Shown here piece after piece: positions 1 to 7,755 of a stretch of DNA of 12,921 nt. This DNA comes from Bacteroidales bacterium (GTDB lineage Bacteria; Bacteroidota; Bacteroidia; Bacteroidales; UBA1556), in contig JAOZKO010000053.1 in NCBI GenBank assembly GCA_029935325.1, positions 1 to 12,921 on the forward strand, read 5' to 3'. The notes under the pieces were generated by a model, which did no database searches, had not been told where the DNA came from, and saw only the letters and a list, made by a program, of their open reading frames with translations. The translations under genes and the position numbers were made by a program. Position 1 is the first letter of the stretch. Every line of letters begins with the position of its first letter.

Positions 1-8
1 ATTTCAAT

Positions 9-761
9 TTATTTGTCAAAGCCGGGTCGCTTAAATGACATTGCATTGGGGTATTCTTCAAATAATAATCGCTTTATTTTGGACAGAGTGGCAAGGAATG
101 ATAAGCTTTCACCTTCTTCCTCAGGGAAAGTATTGAGCAAAAGATCAATTGCATTAATACTGTTGTCAATAGAGATTAGAGCAACTTTTGCAGAACCTAA
201 TTGATCCTGAAAATCAGTATCATCAGCTTCATCAATCTTAAAACCATCTGACGACATTGCTCGATTAATCTTAGCCCCAATCATTGAGCTATACCAATTA
301 ATAATCATCATTGCATCCAATATATTATCGGCTTTTCCCTCATTAACTAATGATAGTTTCTCAGCATATTCTCTAAAAGACTCATGATTTGCAATCAACC
401 ATTTATTAATCTGCTCGCCATATGCATTTGCAATATTTTCAAGCTCGCTGGGAATATGTTCGGGGATATCTACTTCTGGTAAATCACTAAGGTCAAGACC
501 CATTTCATCGGCCACCTCTTGTAGCATTTCCATTGTTAAACTAAAAATATCAGAAACTCTATCAAGATTATCCTTTATCTCCGTTGCTGAATTATTATCT
601 TCATCCAGCTCCATATAGTAAATACTGCAATGCTTTTTCATTGTACATCGCTCACACCATCTGTCGCAGTAATTATAAATACCAGAAATAAGTTCAGCAC
701 CATTGCTCATTTTCTCTAAATGATTTTGATATGACTGTATTTTAGTTTCTTTTGTTGACAT
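9..761 (-). CDS. Hypothetical acidic protein with N-terminal four-cysteine cluster
   Basis: A complete 250-residue protein (ATG at 761-759, TAA at 11-9) that I do not recognise as a named family. It has no signal peptide or membrane segment, so it is probably cytoplasmic. Its only four cysteines are C32, C36, C39 and C45 (spacing CX3CX2CX5C, around CDRWCERC). Such a set could hold zinc or an iron-sulfur cluster. The rest is rich in Asp and Glu and looks largely helical, with a Pro/Glu-rich segment near residues 92-106. It is divergent from the VWA gene at 1038 and no convincing promoter or Shine-Dalgarno sequence lies upstream. The reading frame is intact with ordinary composition, so it is very likely a real gene. 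The metal-binding role is inference from cysteine spacing only. Confidence 0.8.
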   Translation of the reverse strand: MSTKETKIQSYQNHLEKMSNGAELISGIYNYCDRWCERCTMKKHCSIYYMELDEDNNSATEIKDNLDRVSDIFSLTMEMLQEVADEMGLDLSDLPEVDIPEHIPSELENIANAYGEQINKWLIANHESFREYAEKLSLVNEGKADNILDAMMIINWYSSMIGAKINRAMSSDGFKIDEADDTDFQDQLGSAKVALISIDNSINAIDLLLNTFPEEEGESLSFLATLSKIKRLLFEEYPNAMSFKRPGFDK

Positions 762-1037
762 TTGTATGATTAGTTAATTATAGAGCATATTTACATTTAG
801 AACATCGCCCTTTTAGTAAATATGTGTGCTATACGTAGATTTTTGTAATAGGTTATGGTTTTAAGAAATTAAGAAGATAAAAACATGCATGGTATTTCCA
901 TATAACAAGAATATAAGCTAATACTATATGCTTAATTTTTTAGCTTTTGTTTTGTAGAAAAATCCTTGTGAATTTAAAGATATATGTTAGTCTTTAATTT
1001 ATTTCTAATAAAATACCATAAAATGGAACGAAAGTGA
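762..1037. other. Divergent intergenic region with no clear promoter
   Basis: This 276-base AT-rich gap separates two divergently transcribed genes and should hold both promoters. I found no exact TAnnTTTG box on either strand; near misses such as TAGCTTTTG (941-949) carry one extra T. A 7-base inverted repeat (AAGCTAA at 915-921, TTAGCTT at 940-946, loop of 18) is followed by a T-rich run, but its arms are short and AT-rich. No tRNA, open reading frame of useful length or obvious operator was seen. Confidence 0.5.
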
Positions 1038-3119
1038 ATGAATTTCGTACACCAACAATTAACAAATTATATGGATAATATAAAAATTAAATTCAGGATA
1101 TTATTATTGGCGGTAATGCTTACATTATCACTAAATTCCATATTTGCGCAAAACATTAAGTTTACAAATGATGTACTTGTTAATCCGAAAAAATATGGTG
1201 AAGATTTCGAGAAATTATTTAATCTTAATGAAATAGGCACCTATGACCTTAGCGCTAATAAGGAAAAAGTAATTCTTGAAAATGGCTATACACAATACAA
1301 AATAAAAAATACAAGTGATTGGGAGCCATACAAAAAGAATAGGGTTATTACTCAGATAGATGTTATTTATACAAAATACCCACGTGATAAGGATTTTTGG
1401 AGAACAAATTACTACGAACTTCTTGCCAATAGAATTAAAGCATTGTTTGAGTTAGACTCTAGTTTAAATTCACAGGATTTTGAGTGGAATATTATATTAC
1501 AAACAGATTGCTATACCGAAGCAGAAACCAAAAAAATGTTTCATGGTATAAGCATACATTATTTTGATATTGATGATTTTGAAAGTGCTGAATCTAGAAA
1601 TGAACCCCCAAAAACTTTAGATTCTGCTGATTTAACAAATTATTCACTAAAAGTGCAAAATTTTATTCGTTCCCAGGGTGGTATTGGTGATTCTTTGGTT
1701 TTTAGTACATTTAGCAATCATCCCGAATGGAAAAAGGCTTTAGTTGTAATGGATTGGACAGGGAGTATGTACCACTATGGAGCACAGGCAATATTATGGC
1801 ATAGCCTTAATTTCAAAACCAGTGGAATTCAAAATTTCGTATTTTTTAATGATGGTGATGGAATGCTTGATGAAAGAAAAGAAATAGGAAAAACTGGTGG
1901 AATATATTTTGCTCAGGCTAACAATATGGAGAGACTAATCAAAACTTTCTATTTGGTAGGGAAAAGAGGAAAAGGAGGTGACCCTCCAGAAAATGATGTA
2001 GAAGCTCTATTAAAAGGCATGAATAGATTTGAGGATTTTGATGAGCTTGTGCTAATTGCTGATAATAATAGTTGCATGCGTGACTTTCGCCTCTTACTAA
2101 ATATCGGCGTAAAGGTTAATGTGATTGTCTGTGGAACAAAGCATGGCATTAACCCACAATATGTAAATCTTGCCTACCTAACTGGAGGAAGTATTCATTC
2201 TATAGAGGAAGAGATTAAGCATATGTCGGGAAGAGTAATTGATAATGATATGGAATTAAAGCGCTTAACTTATGAGCTAGATAAAGAAAATCTATTCCGA
2301 ATAAAAAACCCACCTCAGCGAATACGCTTTGAACAATGTGAACAATACACAAGTTTACTACCCCTAAGCATTGATCCTCATTTAGAGTTTATTGAAAAAC
2401 ATGGTGGAATAAAAGATTCAACAGTTTTTACAGTTCTTGACAGGCACCCTTATTGGACTAATACAGCAATTATAATGGACTGGAGTAGTGATATGTACAC
2501 GCAAAGTGCCCAGGCTGTATTATGGCATAAAACTCATCCAAGAACTAGTGGAATAGATTATTTTGTATTTTGTAATGATGGAAATAGACTGTCAGAAAGA
2601 AAGAAGAAAATAGGAAAAACAGGTGGGCTATATTTTGTTAAGTCCAATAATTTTAGAAGGGTATTAAAACAATGCGATTATGTAGCTAGAAAAGGGGATG
2701 GAGGACAACCTGGAGAGAATAATTCAATGGAAGCAGTATTACGAAGTATGCAAAAGTATAAATATGCAGATGAATATATTTTAATTACTGATAATGAGAG
2801 TTGTGCACGAGACTTTCGACTTATTAAACATCTTACTACACCTATAAGAATTATTCTGAGTAATGTTAAAGGTCCAATTAATCCACAGTTTATAAATATG
2901 GCTTATAAAAGCGGTGGCTCAATACATACTCTCACTGATGATTATTATAATTACGTATTTAAAAGCATAGCCGAAAGCGGGCAAAAACTCGTGCTGAATG
3001 GAGTTAGCTATGTGCTAAATAAGGAAGGATACTTTGATTTCGAAGATCCTGATTTAAGAAAGAAAAAGGCTTGTAAAGTTAGTGCAACTGGTGGGCTATT
3101 TGAAGTGTTTGGATTTTAG
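1038..3119 (+). CDS. Exported protein with two tandem VWA-like domains
   Basis: A 693-residue protein with a hydrophobic N-terminal export signal (about residues 18-37, ending SIFAQ). There is no T9SS sorting domain, so it is probably periplasmic or otherwise exported. Residues 40-205 are an unrecognised lead domain. Residues about 207-388 and 449-632 are two copies of one module, roughly 40-50% identical by eye. Each has a metal-site-like DW motif (D239-W-T-G-S243; D481-W-S-S-D485), then IGKTGG, a GG-P-EN segment, a buried strand ending in Asp (D342, D585), a shared SC-RDFRL motif and INPQ near the end. This order matches von Willebrand factor A folds with a MIDAS site. The second copy has Asp where the last MIDAS Ser should be. 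An in-frame TGA at 1035-1037 rules out an earlier start. ATG at 1071 is an alternative that would give a more typical signal peptide. Ligand unknown. Confidence 0.8.
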   Translation: MNFVHQQLTNYMDNIKIKFRILLLAVMLTLSLNSIFAQNIKFTNDVLVNPKKYGEDFEKLFNLNEIGTYDLSANKEKVILENGYTQYKIKNTSDWEPYKKNRVITQIDVIYTKYPRDKDFWRTNYYELLANRIKALFELDSSLNSQDFEWNIILQTDCYTEAETKKMFHGISIHYFDIDDFESAESRNEPPKTLDSADLTNYSLKVQNFIRSQGGIGDSLVFSTFSNHPEWKKALVVMDWTGSMYHYGAQAILWHSLNFKTSGIQNFVFFNDGDGMLDERKEIGKTGGIYFAQANNMERLIKTFYLVGKRGKGGDPPENDVEALLKGMNRFEDFDELVLIADNNSCMRDFRLLLNIGVKVNVIVCGTKHGINPQYVNLAYLTGGSIHSIEEEIKHMSGRVIDNDMELKRLTYELDKENLFRIKNPPQRIRFEQCEQYTSLLPLSIDPHLEFIEKHGGIKDSTVFTVLDRHPYWTNTAIIMDWSSDMYTQSAQAVLWHKTHPRTSGIDYFVFCNDGNRLSERKKKIGKTGGLYFVKSNNFRRVLKQCDYVARKGDGGQPGENNSMEAVLRSMQKYKYADEYILITDNESCARDFRLIKHLTTPIRIILSNVKGPINPQFINMAYKSGGSIHTLTDDYYNYVFKSIAESGQKLVLNGVSYVLNKEGYFDFEDPDLRKKKACKVSATGGLFEVFGF
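1656..2201 (+). repeat. VWA-like module, copy 1 of intragenic tandem duplication
   Basis: Encodes residues about 207-388 of the VWA-like protein. It aligns almost without gaps to copy 2 at 2382-2933. This copy keeps a MIDAS-like D-x-T-x-S (D239, T241, S243). Similarity is clear in protein but weak in DNA, so the duplication is old. Confidence 0.75.
2382..2933 (+). repeat. VWA-like module, copy 2 of intragenic tandem duplication
   Basis: Encodes residues about 449-632 of the same protein. Shared landmarks with copy 1 include GGI-DS-VF, MDW, AQA-LWH, TSGI, IGKTGG, SC-RDFRL, INPQ and GGSIH. The metal-site motif reads D481-W-S-S-D485, with Asp in place of the final Ser, so metal binding may be weakened or changed. 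Confidence 0.75.
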
Positions 3120-3159
3120 AGGATATTCCTAAAGAAAAATTTAGCTAGGAAATAGTTAT

Positions 3160-3167
3160 TATCTTTG
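3160..3167 (+). promoter_or_regulatory. Bacteroidota-type -7 box for the S8 protease gene
   Basis: TATCTTTG fits the TAnnTTTG consensus exactly and lies 33 bases before the protease ATG, giving a short leader of about 27 bases. A weak TTTAG at 3140-3144 could serve as the -33 element at slightly short spacing. It suggests the protease is transcribed separately from the upstream VWA gene. Confidence 0.5.
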
Positions 3168-3200
3168 TTCTTTCTAAAATAGTGAAATATATATTTAAGT

Positions 3201-5966
3201 ATGAAAAAACTATTATACATCATTCTTATACTACTAATTAGTTTTGGTAGTAGTCTTGCTCAGAATACTAGCGATTATTATCCCAATATTATTCTTATTA
3301 AAATAAAAGCTCAGCATAAAGCACTTGCTTTGTCTGATGGAATAAATCATAGTGATTTTCAGTTAATATTAAATCATTTACAGTCTGCTAGTATTAGCAA
3401 AATATTCCCCTTACACCAAAGCCCACAAGAGGTTTTTAATGCCTATGGCGATAGCTTAGTAGATTTAAGCCTTTGGTATAAAGTAGAATACCAATCAAAT
3501 ACTCCTGTGAGTAAAATTATTACTCAATTTAAAAGCCTTGATATTCTTCAATATGTAGAGCAAAGGTCAATAAATAAATTATTATCGACTCCAAATGACC
3601 CTCTTATTGGAAATCAGTTTTATTTAGATAATATAAGGGCTTATGATGCTTGGGATATTGAAACAGGAGATAGTAATATAGTTGTTGGGATTACTGATAC
3701 TGGCATTGATAAATTACATATTGATTTAGTTGATGGAATAAAGTATAATTATCAGGATACTGTTGATGGTATTGATAATGATAATGACGGATTTGTTGAT
3801 AATTTCTGCGGTTGGGATATGGCAAATAATGATAATAATACCCAATGGAATGTTATGGGTCATGGTACTTTTGTAAGCGGATTTGTAAGTGCAGTACCTG
3901 ATAATGGAATCGGTATTGCCGGAGTGGGTTATCACACTAAAGTATTGCCAGTAAAGGTTGATGATTCAACAGGATATCTGTCAGCAGATTATGAAGGTAT
4001 TGTATATGCTGCAGATCATGGAGCATCAATAATTAATTGCTCTTGGGGTGGTACATATGGTGAGCAGTTTGGAAGAGAAGTGGTGAATTATGCCAGTAAT
4101 AATCGAGGGGCATTGGTAATTGCTGCAACTGGCAATAGTAATAATAATGTATTTCTTTTTCCGGCATCTTACGAAAATGTAATGAGTTGTGCAGCAACAG
4201 ATTCTATGGATGTGCGTTGGGCGGCATCTTCTTATGGAACACTAGTAGATATTAGTGCACCAGGCACTTTTGTTTATTCCACATGGGTTTATAATGCATA
4301 TATTTACTCTCATGGCACAAGTTTTTCGGCACCAATTGTAGCAGGAGCAGCAGCTTTGGTAAAGGCACATTTTCCACAAATGACCAATTGGCAAATTCGT
4401 GAACAACTGCGAGTAAGTGCTGATATTATTGATACAATTGCTGGTAATATCCCCACAGTAGGTATGATGGGCTCAGGGAGATTAAATATTTTCGCAGCGC
4501 TAACAGATACTTTAAAACCGTCAATTAGATTTAAAAACCGAATTATCAGTCAATCTAATGATACATTGTTTGTCAGTGGTGATTTTATTAATTATTTACA
4601 TAATTCCTCTGCTAGCTTAAAAGCTACTCTAAACATTAATTCTTCATATATTACACCAATTGATAGCGTTTTTAATTTAGGTGTAATGAATACTTTAACT
4701 AATACAAATAATCATTCTCAAGCTTTTAGTTTTAAGATTTTACCAAATATTCCAGTGGGCTCTTATTTTGATATAAAGGTTAATTATTCCGATACAAATT
4801 ATAGTGGTTTTGAATATTTCCGTGTTTTCTTGAATTCAGATAATACAATAATTGATACTAATAAAATTATAACAAGTGTAAATTCTAACTCTTTAGTTGG
4901 GTTTACTGATGGAAGCAGGATGATTGGTAGCGGATTTAACTATAAAGCAGGGCGTAACCTTTTATCCTATGGGGGTTTGTTAGTTGCAAGTGCAAGCAAT
5001 AGAGTTTCCGATAATATTTATGGAGCAGGATCTTATGAAGATGATTTTGTAGCTATAAGTGCAGCTCAAAAAATAGATCCACCTATTGATGGTGATCAAA
5101 TGTGGCTAAATATTTATAATGATAATAATGCAGGTTTTACTAAGAACAATATCGAAGTAGAACAATATTCATATGCTTTTAGTCAAAGTCCCCTTGATAA
5201 AATAGTTTTTCTAAATTATAGAATAATCAATAAGGGAAACACCAACCTTGGTAATGTTTATGTTGGTTTTTTTGCCGATTGGGATATAGGACTTTCTTAT
5301 GCTAATAAAGCAGAATATGATAATGCTTTAAAACTTGCCTATACCTTTCCAACAGCAGGTGGAACATATACAGGAGTACAACTAGTATCTGGTGAAATAG
5401 CCAACTGTTATAATTTTGATAATGACGGAATTGGTGGAAGCATAAACTTATATGATGGCTTTATGGATTTCGAGAAATGGGATGCCATGGGTATAGCTCG
5501 CCACTCAGCTGGTGCATTACAATCATACGGAAATGATGTAAGTAGTCTGTTAAGTACAGGGAATTTTACCATTGCAATAGGAGATACTCTGAATCTAACA
5601 TTTGCGCTTTTAGCCGGTGATTACGAGCAGGATATAAAACTTAGTGCTCAGGCTGCAAAAGACTGGTTTTTCAATACAGCTAGCCTTGAAAGTCCTAAAA
5701 GTAATTTTGGACTAGTATTAAATCAAAATACTCCAAATCCATTTAATAATCAAACTGAAATTAGCTTTGAAATATCAAAAAGTGGAATAATTAAGTTGGA
5801 AATAGTAGATGTTAATGGTAAAATACTCCAAACTATTATTAACAAAAAACTTAGTGCAGGTAAGCACCAATACAAAATTGATATGAGCAGTTACAAAGCT
5901 GGTGTATATTTTTATCGACTTATTAATTTAGAAATATCTCTTAGTCGGAGGATGATTTTGGAGTAG
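3201..5966 (+). CDS. Secreted subtilisin-like (S8) serine protease with T9SS sorting domain
   Basis: A 921-residue extracellular or surface endopeptidase. Signal peptide about 1-20 (cleavage after SLA). Residues 25-125 resemble an inhibitory propeptide. The S8 catalytic domain covers about 135-435 with the full triad: D166 in ITDTGID, H221 in GHGTF, S374 in GTSFSAP, plus oxyanion Asn N312 in AATGN. An Asp/Asn-rich loop (189-206, DNDNDG core) between the Asp and His sites resembles a calcium-binding loop. Residues about 440-825 are beta-rich and of unknown role. Residues 838-921 are a type A T9SS C-terminal sorting domain: a TPNPFNN start, VDVNGK in the middle and AGVYFYRL near the end. It predicts export by the general secretory route, then T9SS passage of the outer membrane with removal of this domain. 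Substrate unknown; a role in degrading environmental protein is plausible. Confidence 0.95.
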   Translation: MKKLLYIILILLISFGSSLAQNTSDYYPNIILIKIKAQHKALALSDGINHSDFQLILNHLQSASISKIFPLHQSPQEVFNAYGDSLVDLSLWYKVEYQSNTPVSKIITQFKSLDILQYVEQRSINKLLSTPNDPLIGNQFYLDNIRAYDAWDIETGDSNIVVGITDTGIDKLHIDLVDGIKYNYQDTVDGIDNDNDGFVDNFCGWDMANNDNNTQWNVMGHGTFVSGFVSAVPDNGIGIAGVGYHTKVLPVKVDDSTGYLSADYEGIVYAADHGASIINCSWGGTYGEQFGREVVNYASNNRGALVIAATGNSNNNVFLFPASYENVMSCAATDSMDVRWAASSYGTLVDISAPGTFVYSTWVYNAYIYSHGTSFSAPIVAGAAALVKAHFPQMTNWQIREQLRVSADIIDTIAGNIPTVGMMGSGRLNIFAALTDTLKPSIRFKNRIISQSNDTLFVSGDFINYLHNSSASLKATLNINSSYITPIDSVFNLGVMNTLTNTNNHSQAFSFKILPNIPVGSYFDIKVNYSDTNYSGFEYFRVFLNSDNTIIDTNKIITSVNSNSLVGFTDGSRMIGSGFNYKAGRNLLSYGGLLVASASNRVSDNIYGAGSYEDDFVAISAAQKIDPPIDGDQMWLNIYNDNNAGFTKNNIEVEQYSYAFSQSPLDKIVFLNYRIINKGNTNLGNVYVGFFADWDIGLSYANKAEYDNALKLAYTFPTAGGTYTGVQLVSGEIANCYNFDNDGIGGSINLYDGFMDFEKWDAMGIARHSAGALQSYGNDVSSLLSTGNFTIAIGDTLNLTFALLAGDYEQDIKLSAQAAKDWFFNTASLESPKSNFGLVLNQNTPNPFNNQTEISFEISKSGIIKLEIVDVNGKILQTIINKKLSAGKHQYKIDMSSYKAGVYFYRLINLEISLSRRMILE

Positions 5967-6046
5967 GGGCAAACAGACTTTTTTAAATCCCATGCCCAAT
6001 TTTTAACAGCACCTGATCAAATAAATAGAACTACTTATTAAAATCA

Positions 6047-7465
6047 TTAAACTTTAAGTGTCTCCCCTTCAGATTTTGCAATAATAACAGCACCACAGGT
6101 ATCACTCCAAACGTTTACTGAAGTTCTGAACATATCCAATATTCTATCAACAGCAAGTATAAGTCCTATTCCTTCTAGAGGCAGACCTACAGCTGTAAGA
6201 ACAACCGTAAGCATTACCATACCCGCCATAGGAATAGCTGCCGCACCAATTGATGCCAATAGGGCAGTAAATACCATGATAATTTGTTCAGTTATACTCA
6301 TATCAAAGCCATAAGCTTGAGCAATAAACATTGCTGCAACAAGCTCATAAAGAGCAGTTCCATCCATATTTATAGTAGCACCTAATGGGAGGGTAAAGCT
6401 TGAAACTTTATTGGAAACGCCATCATTCTTTTCAACAGCATTGATTGTAAGTGGTAATGTTGCTCCTGATGAAGAAGTAGAAAAAGCAGTCATTAAAGGA
6501 GTTGTTACGGCTTTAAAATGTTTTATAGGATTTGCTTTGCCAATAAATCTTGTAAGAATAGGAAGGGTAACAAAAGCGTGTACCGATAATGCTAATAATA
6601 CAGTTCCCATATATAATCCCATACTTGATAATAACCCAATTAAATCGTCTTGATCGGCAATGACTTTAGCTACAATACCAAAAATTCCAAGTGGAGTAAA
6701 ACGAATTACCCACATGGTAACCTTCATCATTAAATCAAAAAATGAATTAAAGAAATCGGTGAGTAGAATTCGAGGTTTATCACCTATTTTATTAATAAAA
6801 AAGCCTAATAAAATAGAAAAGAAAATTATGGGAAGCATTTTACCTTCACTCATAACTTGAACAATGTTCGTAGGTACTATTTCCATTAAAGTCTGTCCAA
6901 TACTATCAGCACTTGTTGCCAATTCATCGGCTTTGAAAGTACCATCAAGAATTGAATCACGATCGATATTAGAGCCAGGTTTTATTAAATTTACAAATAC
7001 CAATCCTGTTACAATTGCAAAAGTACTTGTTAGCAAATAGTACGACATGGTTTTTATTCCCATTCGCCCAAGATTATCACCACCACCTAAATTAGCTACT
7101 CCACTTATTAATGAGCTCACAACCAATGGAATAATAAGCATTTTCAATGCCCTAAGGAATAATACTCCTAGCCAAGAAATCCAATCTACAGGTTTATTAG
7201 TATAGGTTGACTTAATAATAGCTGAACCATATTCTGAATAGTCTATGTCCAAAGTTTTTACATCTGCCTTTAGAGCAGTCTTGGTTTTATAGCTATTTCC
7301 AATCAGTGACTTTAAAGTATTAGTAGCTTCTATGGAAACACCATTTTTATCCATTTCTACTAATGATTCTTGGGTAACCACATAGTTGGTATTAAAAACA
7401 ATACCATAAATAACGGCCGCAACTAAGGCAATAAGTATCTGCCAATGTAATGCAAATTTTTTCAT
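6047..7465 (-). CDS. Dicarboxylate/amino acid:cation symporter (DAACS, GltP/GltT-like)
   Basis: A 472-residue inner-membrane secondary transporter of the glutamate-transporter-fold family, which imports acidic amino acids or C4-dicarboxylates with sodium or protons. Visible hallmarks are the serine-rich hairpin 1 (S329-T-S-S-S333-G), the NMDGT motif (366-370) for cation binding, the hairpin 2 segment SIGAAAIPMAG (405-415), and the last helix with D440, D444, R447, T448, N451 and D455. R447 aligns with the Arg that binds the side-chain carboxylate in archaeal GltPh (R397), which favours Glu, Asp or a dicarboxylate over neutral amino acids. A polar insert of about 65 residues (roughly 27-92) lies between the first two membrane helices, making the protein longer than GltPh-type members. 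It is convergent with the protease gene and divergent from pta. A weak TACCTTTA box lies at 7499-7492 on its strand. Confidence 0.93.
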   Translation of the reverse strand: MKKFALHWQILIALVAAVIYGIVFNTNYVVTQESLVEMDKNGVSIEATNTLKSLIGNSYKTKTALKADVKTLDIDYSEYGSAIIKSTYTNKPVDWISWLGVLFLRALKMLIIPLVVSSLISGVANLGGGDNLGRMGIKTMSYYLLTSTFAIVTGLVFVNLIKPGSNIDRDSILDGTFKADELATSADSIGQTLMEIVPTNIVQVMSEGKMLPIIFFSILLGFFINKIGDKPRILLTDFFNSFFDLMMKVTMWVIRFTPLGIFGIVAKVIADQDDLIGLLSSMGLYMGTVLLALSVHAFVTLPILTRFIGKANPIKHFKAVTTPLMTAFSTSSSGATLPLTINAVEKNDGVSNKVSSFTLPLGATINMDGTALYELVAAMFIAQAYGFDMSITEQIIMVFTALLASIGAAAIPMAGMVMLTVVLTAVGLPLEGIGLILAVDRILDMFRTSVNVWSDTCGAVIIAKSEGETLKV

Positions 7466-7573
7466 CCGACAATGAGTATTTAATAAGGGCGTAAAGGTAT
7501 TATTTTATAGTATTTGAATAGAATTTATTTTATTTCATTTTTAAAGAAGTAGGGACAAATACAGCGTTATATA

Positions 7574-7625
7574 AATAACAATAAGTTAGAAATAATAACA
7601 ATGTTTACTAAGTTGCTGAATAACA
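7574..7625. repeat. Three spaced copies of AATAACA upstream of pta
   Basis: AATAACAAT occurs at 7574-7582 and again at 7594-7602, exactly 20 bases apart (about two helical turns). AATAACA recurs at 7619-7625, 25 bases further on. They lie upstream of the pta promoter candidate, where activator sites often sit. In DNA this AT-rich, chance repeats are common, so confidence is low. Confidence 0.25.
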
Positions 7626-7657
7626 GATGTAAAAACTTCTATATTTTGTGATTATAA

Positions 7658-7671
7658 ATGATATTTATCAA
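7658..7671. promoter_or_regulatory. FNR/CRP-type palindrome in the pta control region
   Basis: The 14 bases ATGAT-ATTT-ATCAA match the FNR consensus TTGAT-N4-ATCAA at 9 of 10 fixed positions. The centre is about 18 bases before the TATATTTG box, so a bound regulator would overlap or abut the -33 region. It is the strongest operator-like site in the 290-base gap between the symporter and pta. The regulator itself is not in this window, so the assignment is inference from the motif. Confidence 0.4.
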
Positions 7672-7682
7672 CATAATATATA

Positions 7683-7690
7683 TATATTTG
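7683..7690 (+). promoter_or_regulatory. Bacteroidota-type -7 box for the pta operon
   Basis: TATATTTG fits TAnnTTTG exactly. It lies 65 bases before the pta ATG, implying a leader of roughly 60 bases. The leader contains a small inverted repeat (AAAAATG at 7699-7705, CATTTTT at 7727-7733). No good TTTG -33 element stands at the usual spacing, which could mean the promoter needs an activator. Confidence 0.45.
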
Positions 7691-7755
7691 TAGAACATAA
7701 AAATGTAAACACATCACAAAAAGTGGCATTTTTGAATTTATAAAATAATAGATTT

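Noticed and set aside
915..946. Inverted repeat AAGCTAA / TTAGCTT followed by T-rich DNA in the divergent gap before the VWA gene
   Set aside because: Short AT-rich arms with an 18-base loop, located upstream of a gene rather than after one; likely chance.
1023..1037. Four-codon ORF (ATG to TGA) whose stop directly abuts the VWA start codon, as a possible leader peptide
   Set aside because: No ribosome binding site or attenuator-like structure; it only shows that the VWA frame cannot start earlier.
3726..3935. Minus-strand ORF of 69 codons opposite the Asp/Asn-rich part of the protease
   Set aside because: Low-complexity Ile-rich shadow of GAT/AAT codons on the other strand; no start context.
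5967..5997. Possible terminator (GGGCA / TGCCC followed by AATTTTT) between the convergent protease and symporter genes
   Set aside because: The stem is only five base pairs with a loop of 21 bases and does not extend in either direction; too weak to call.
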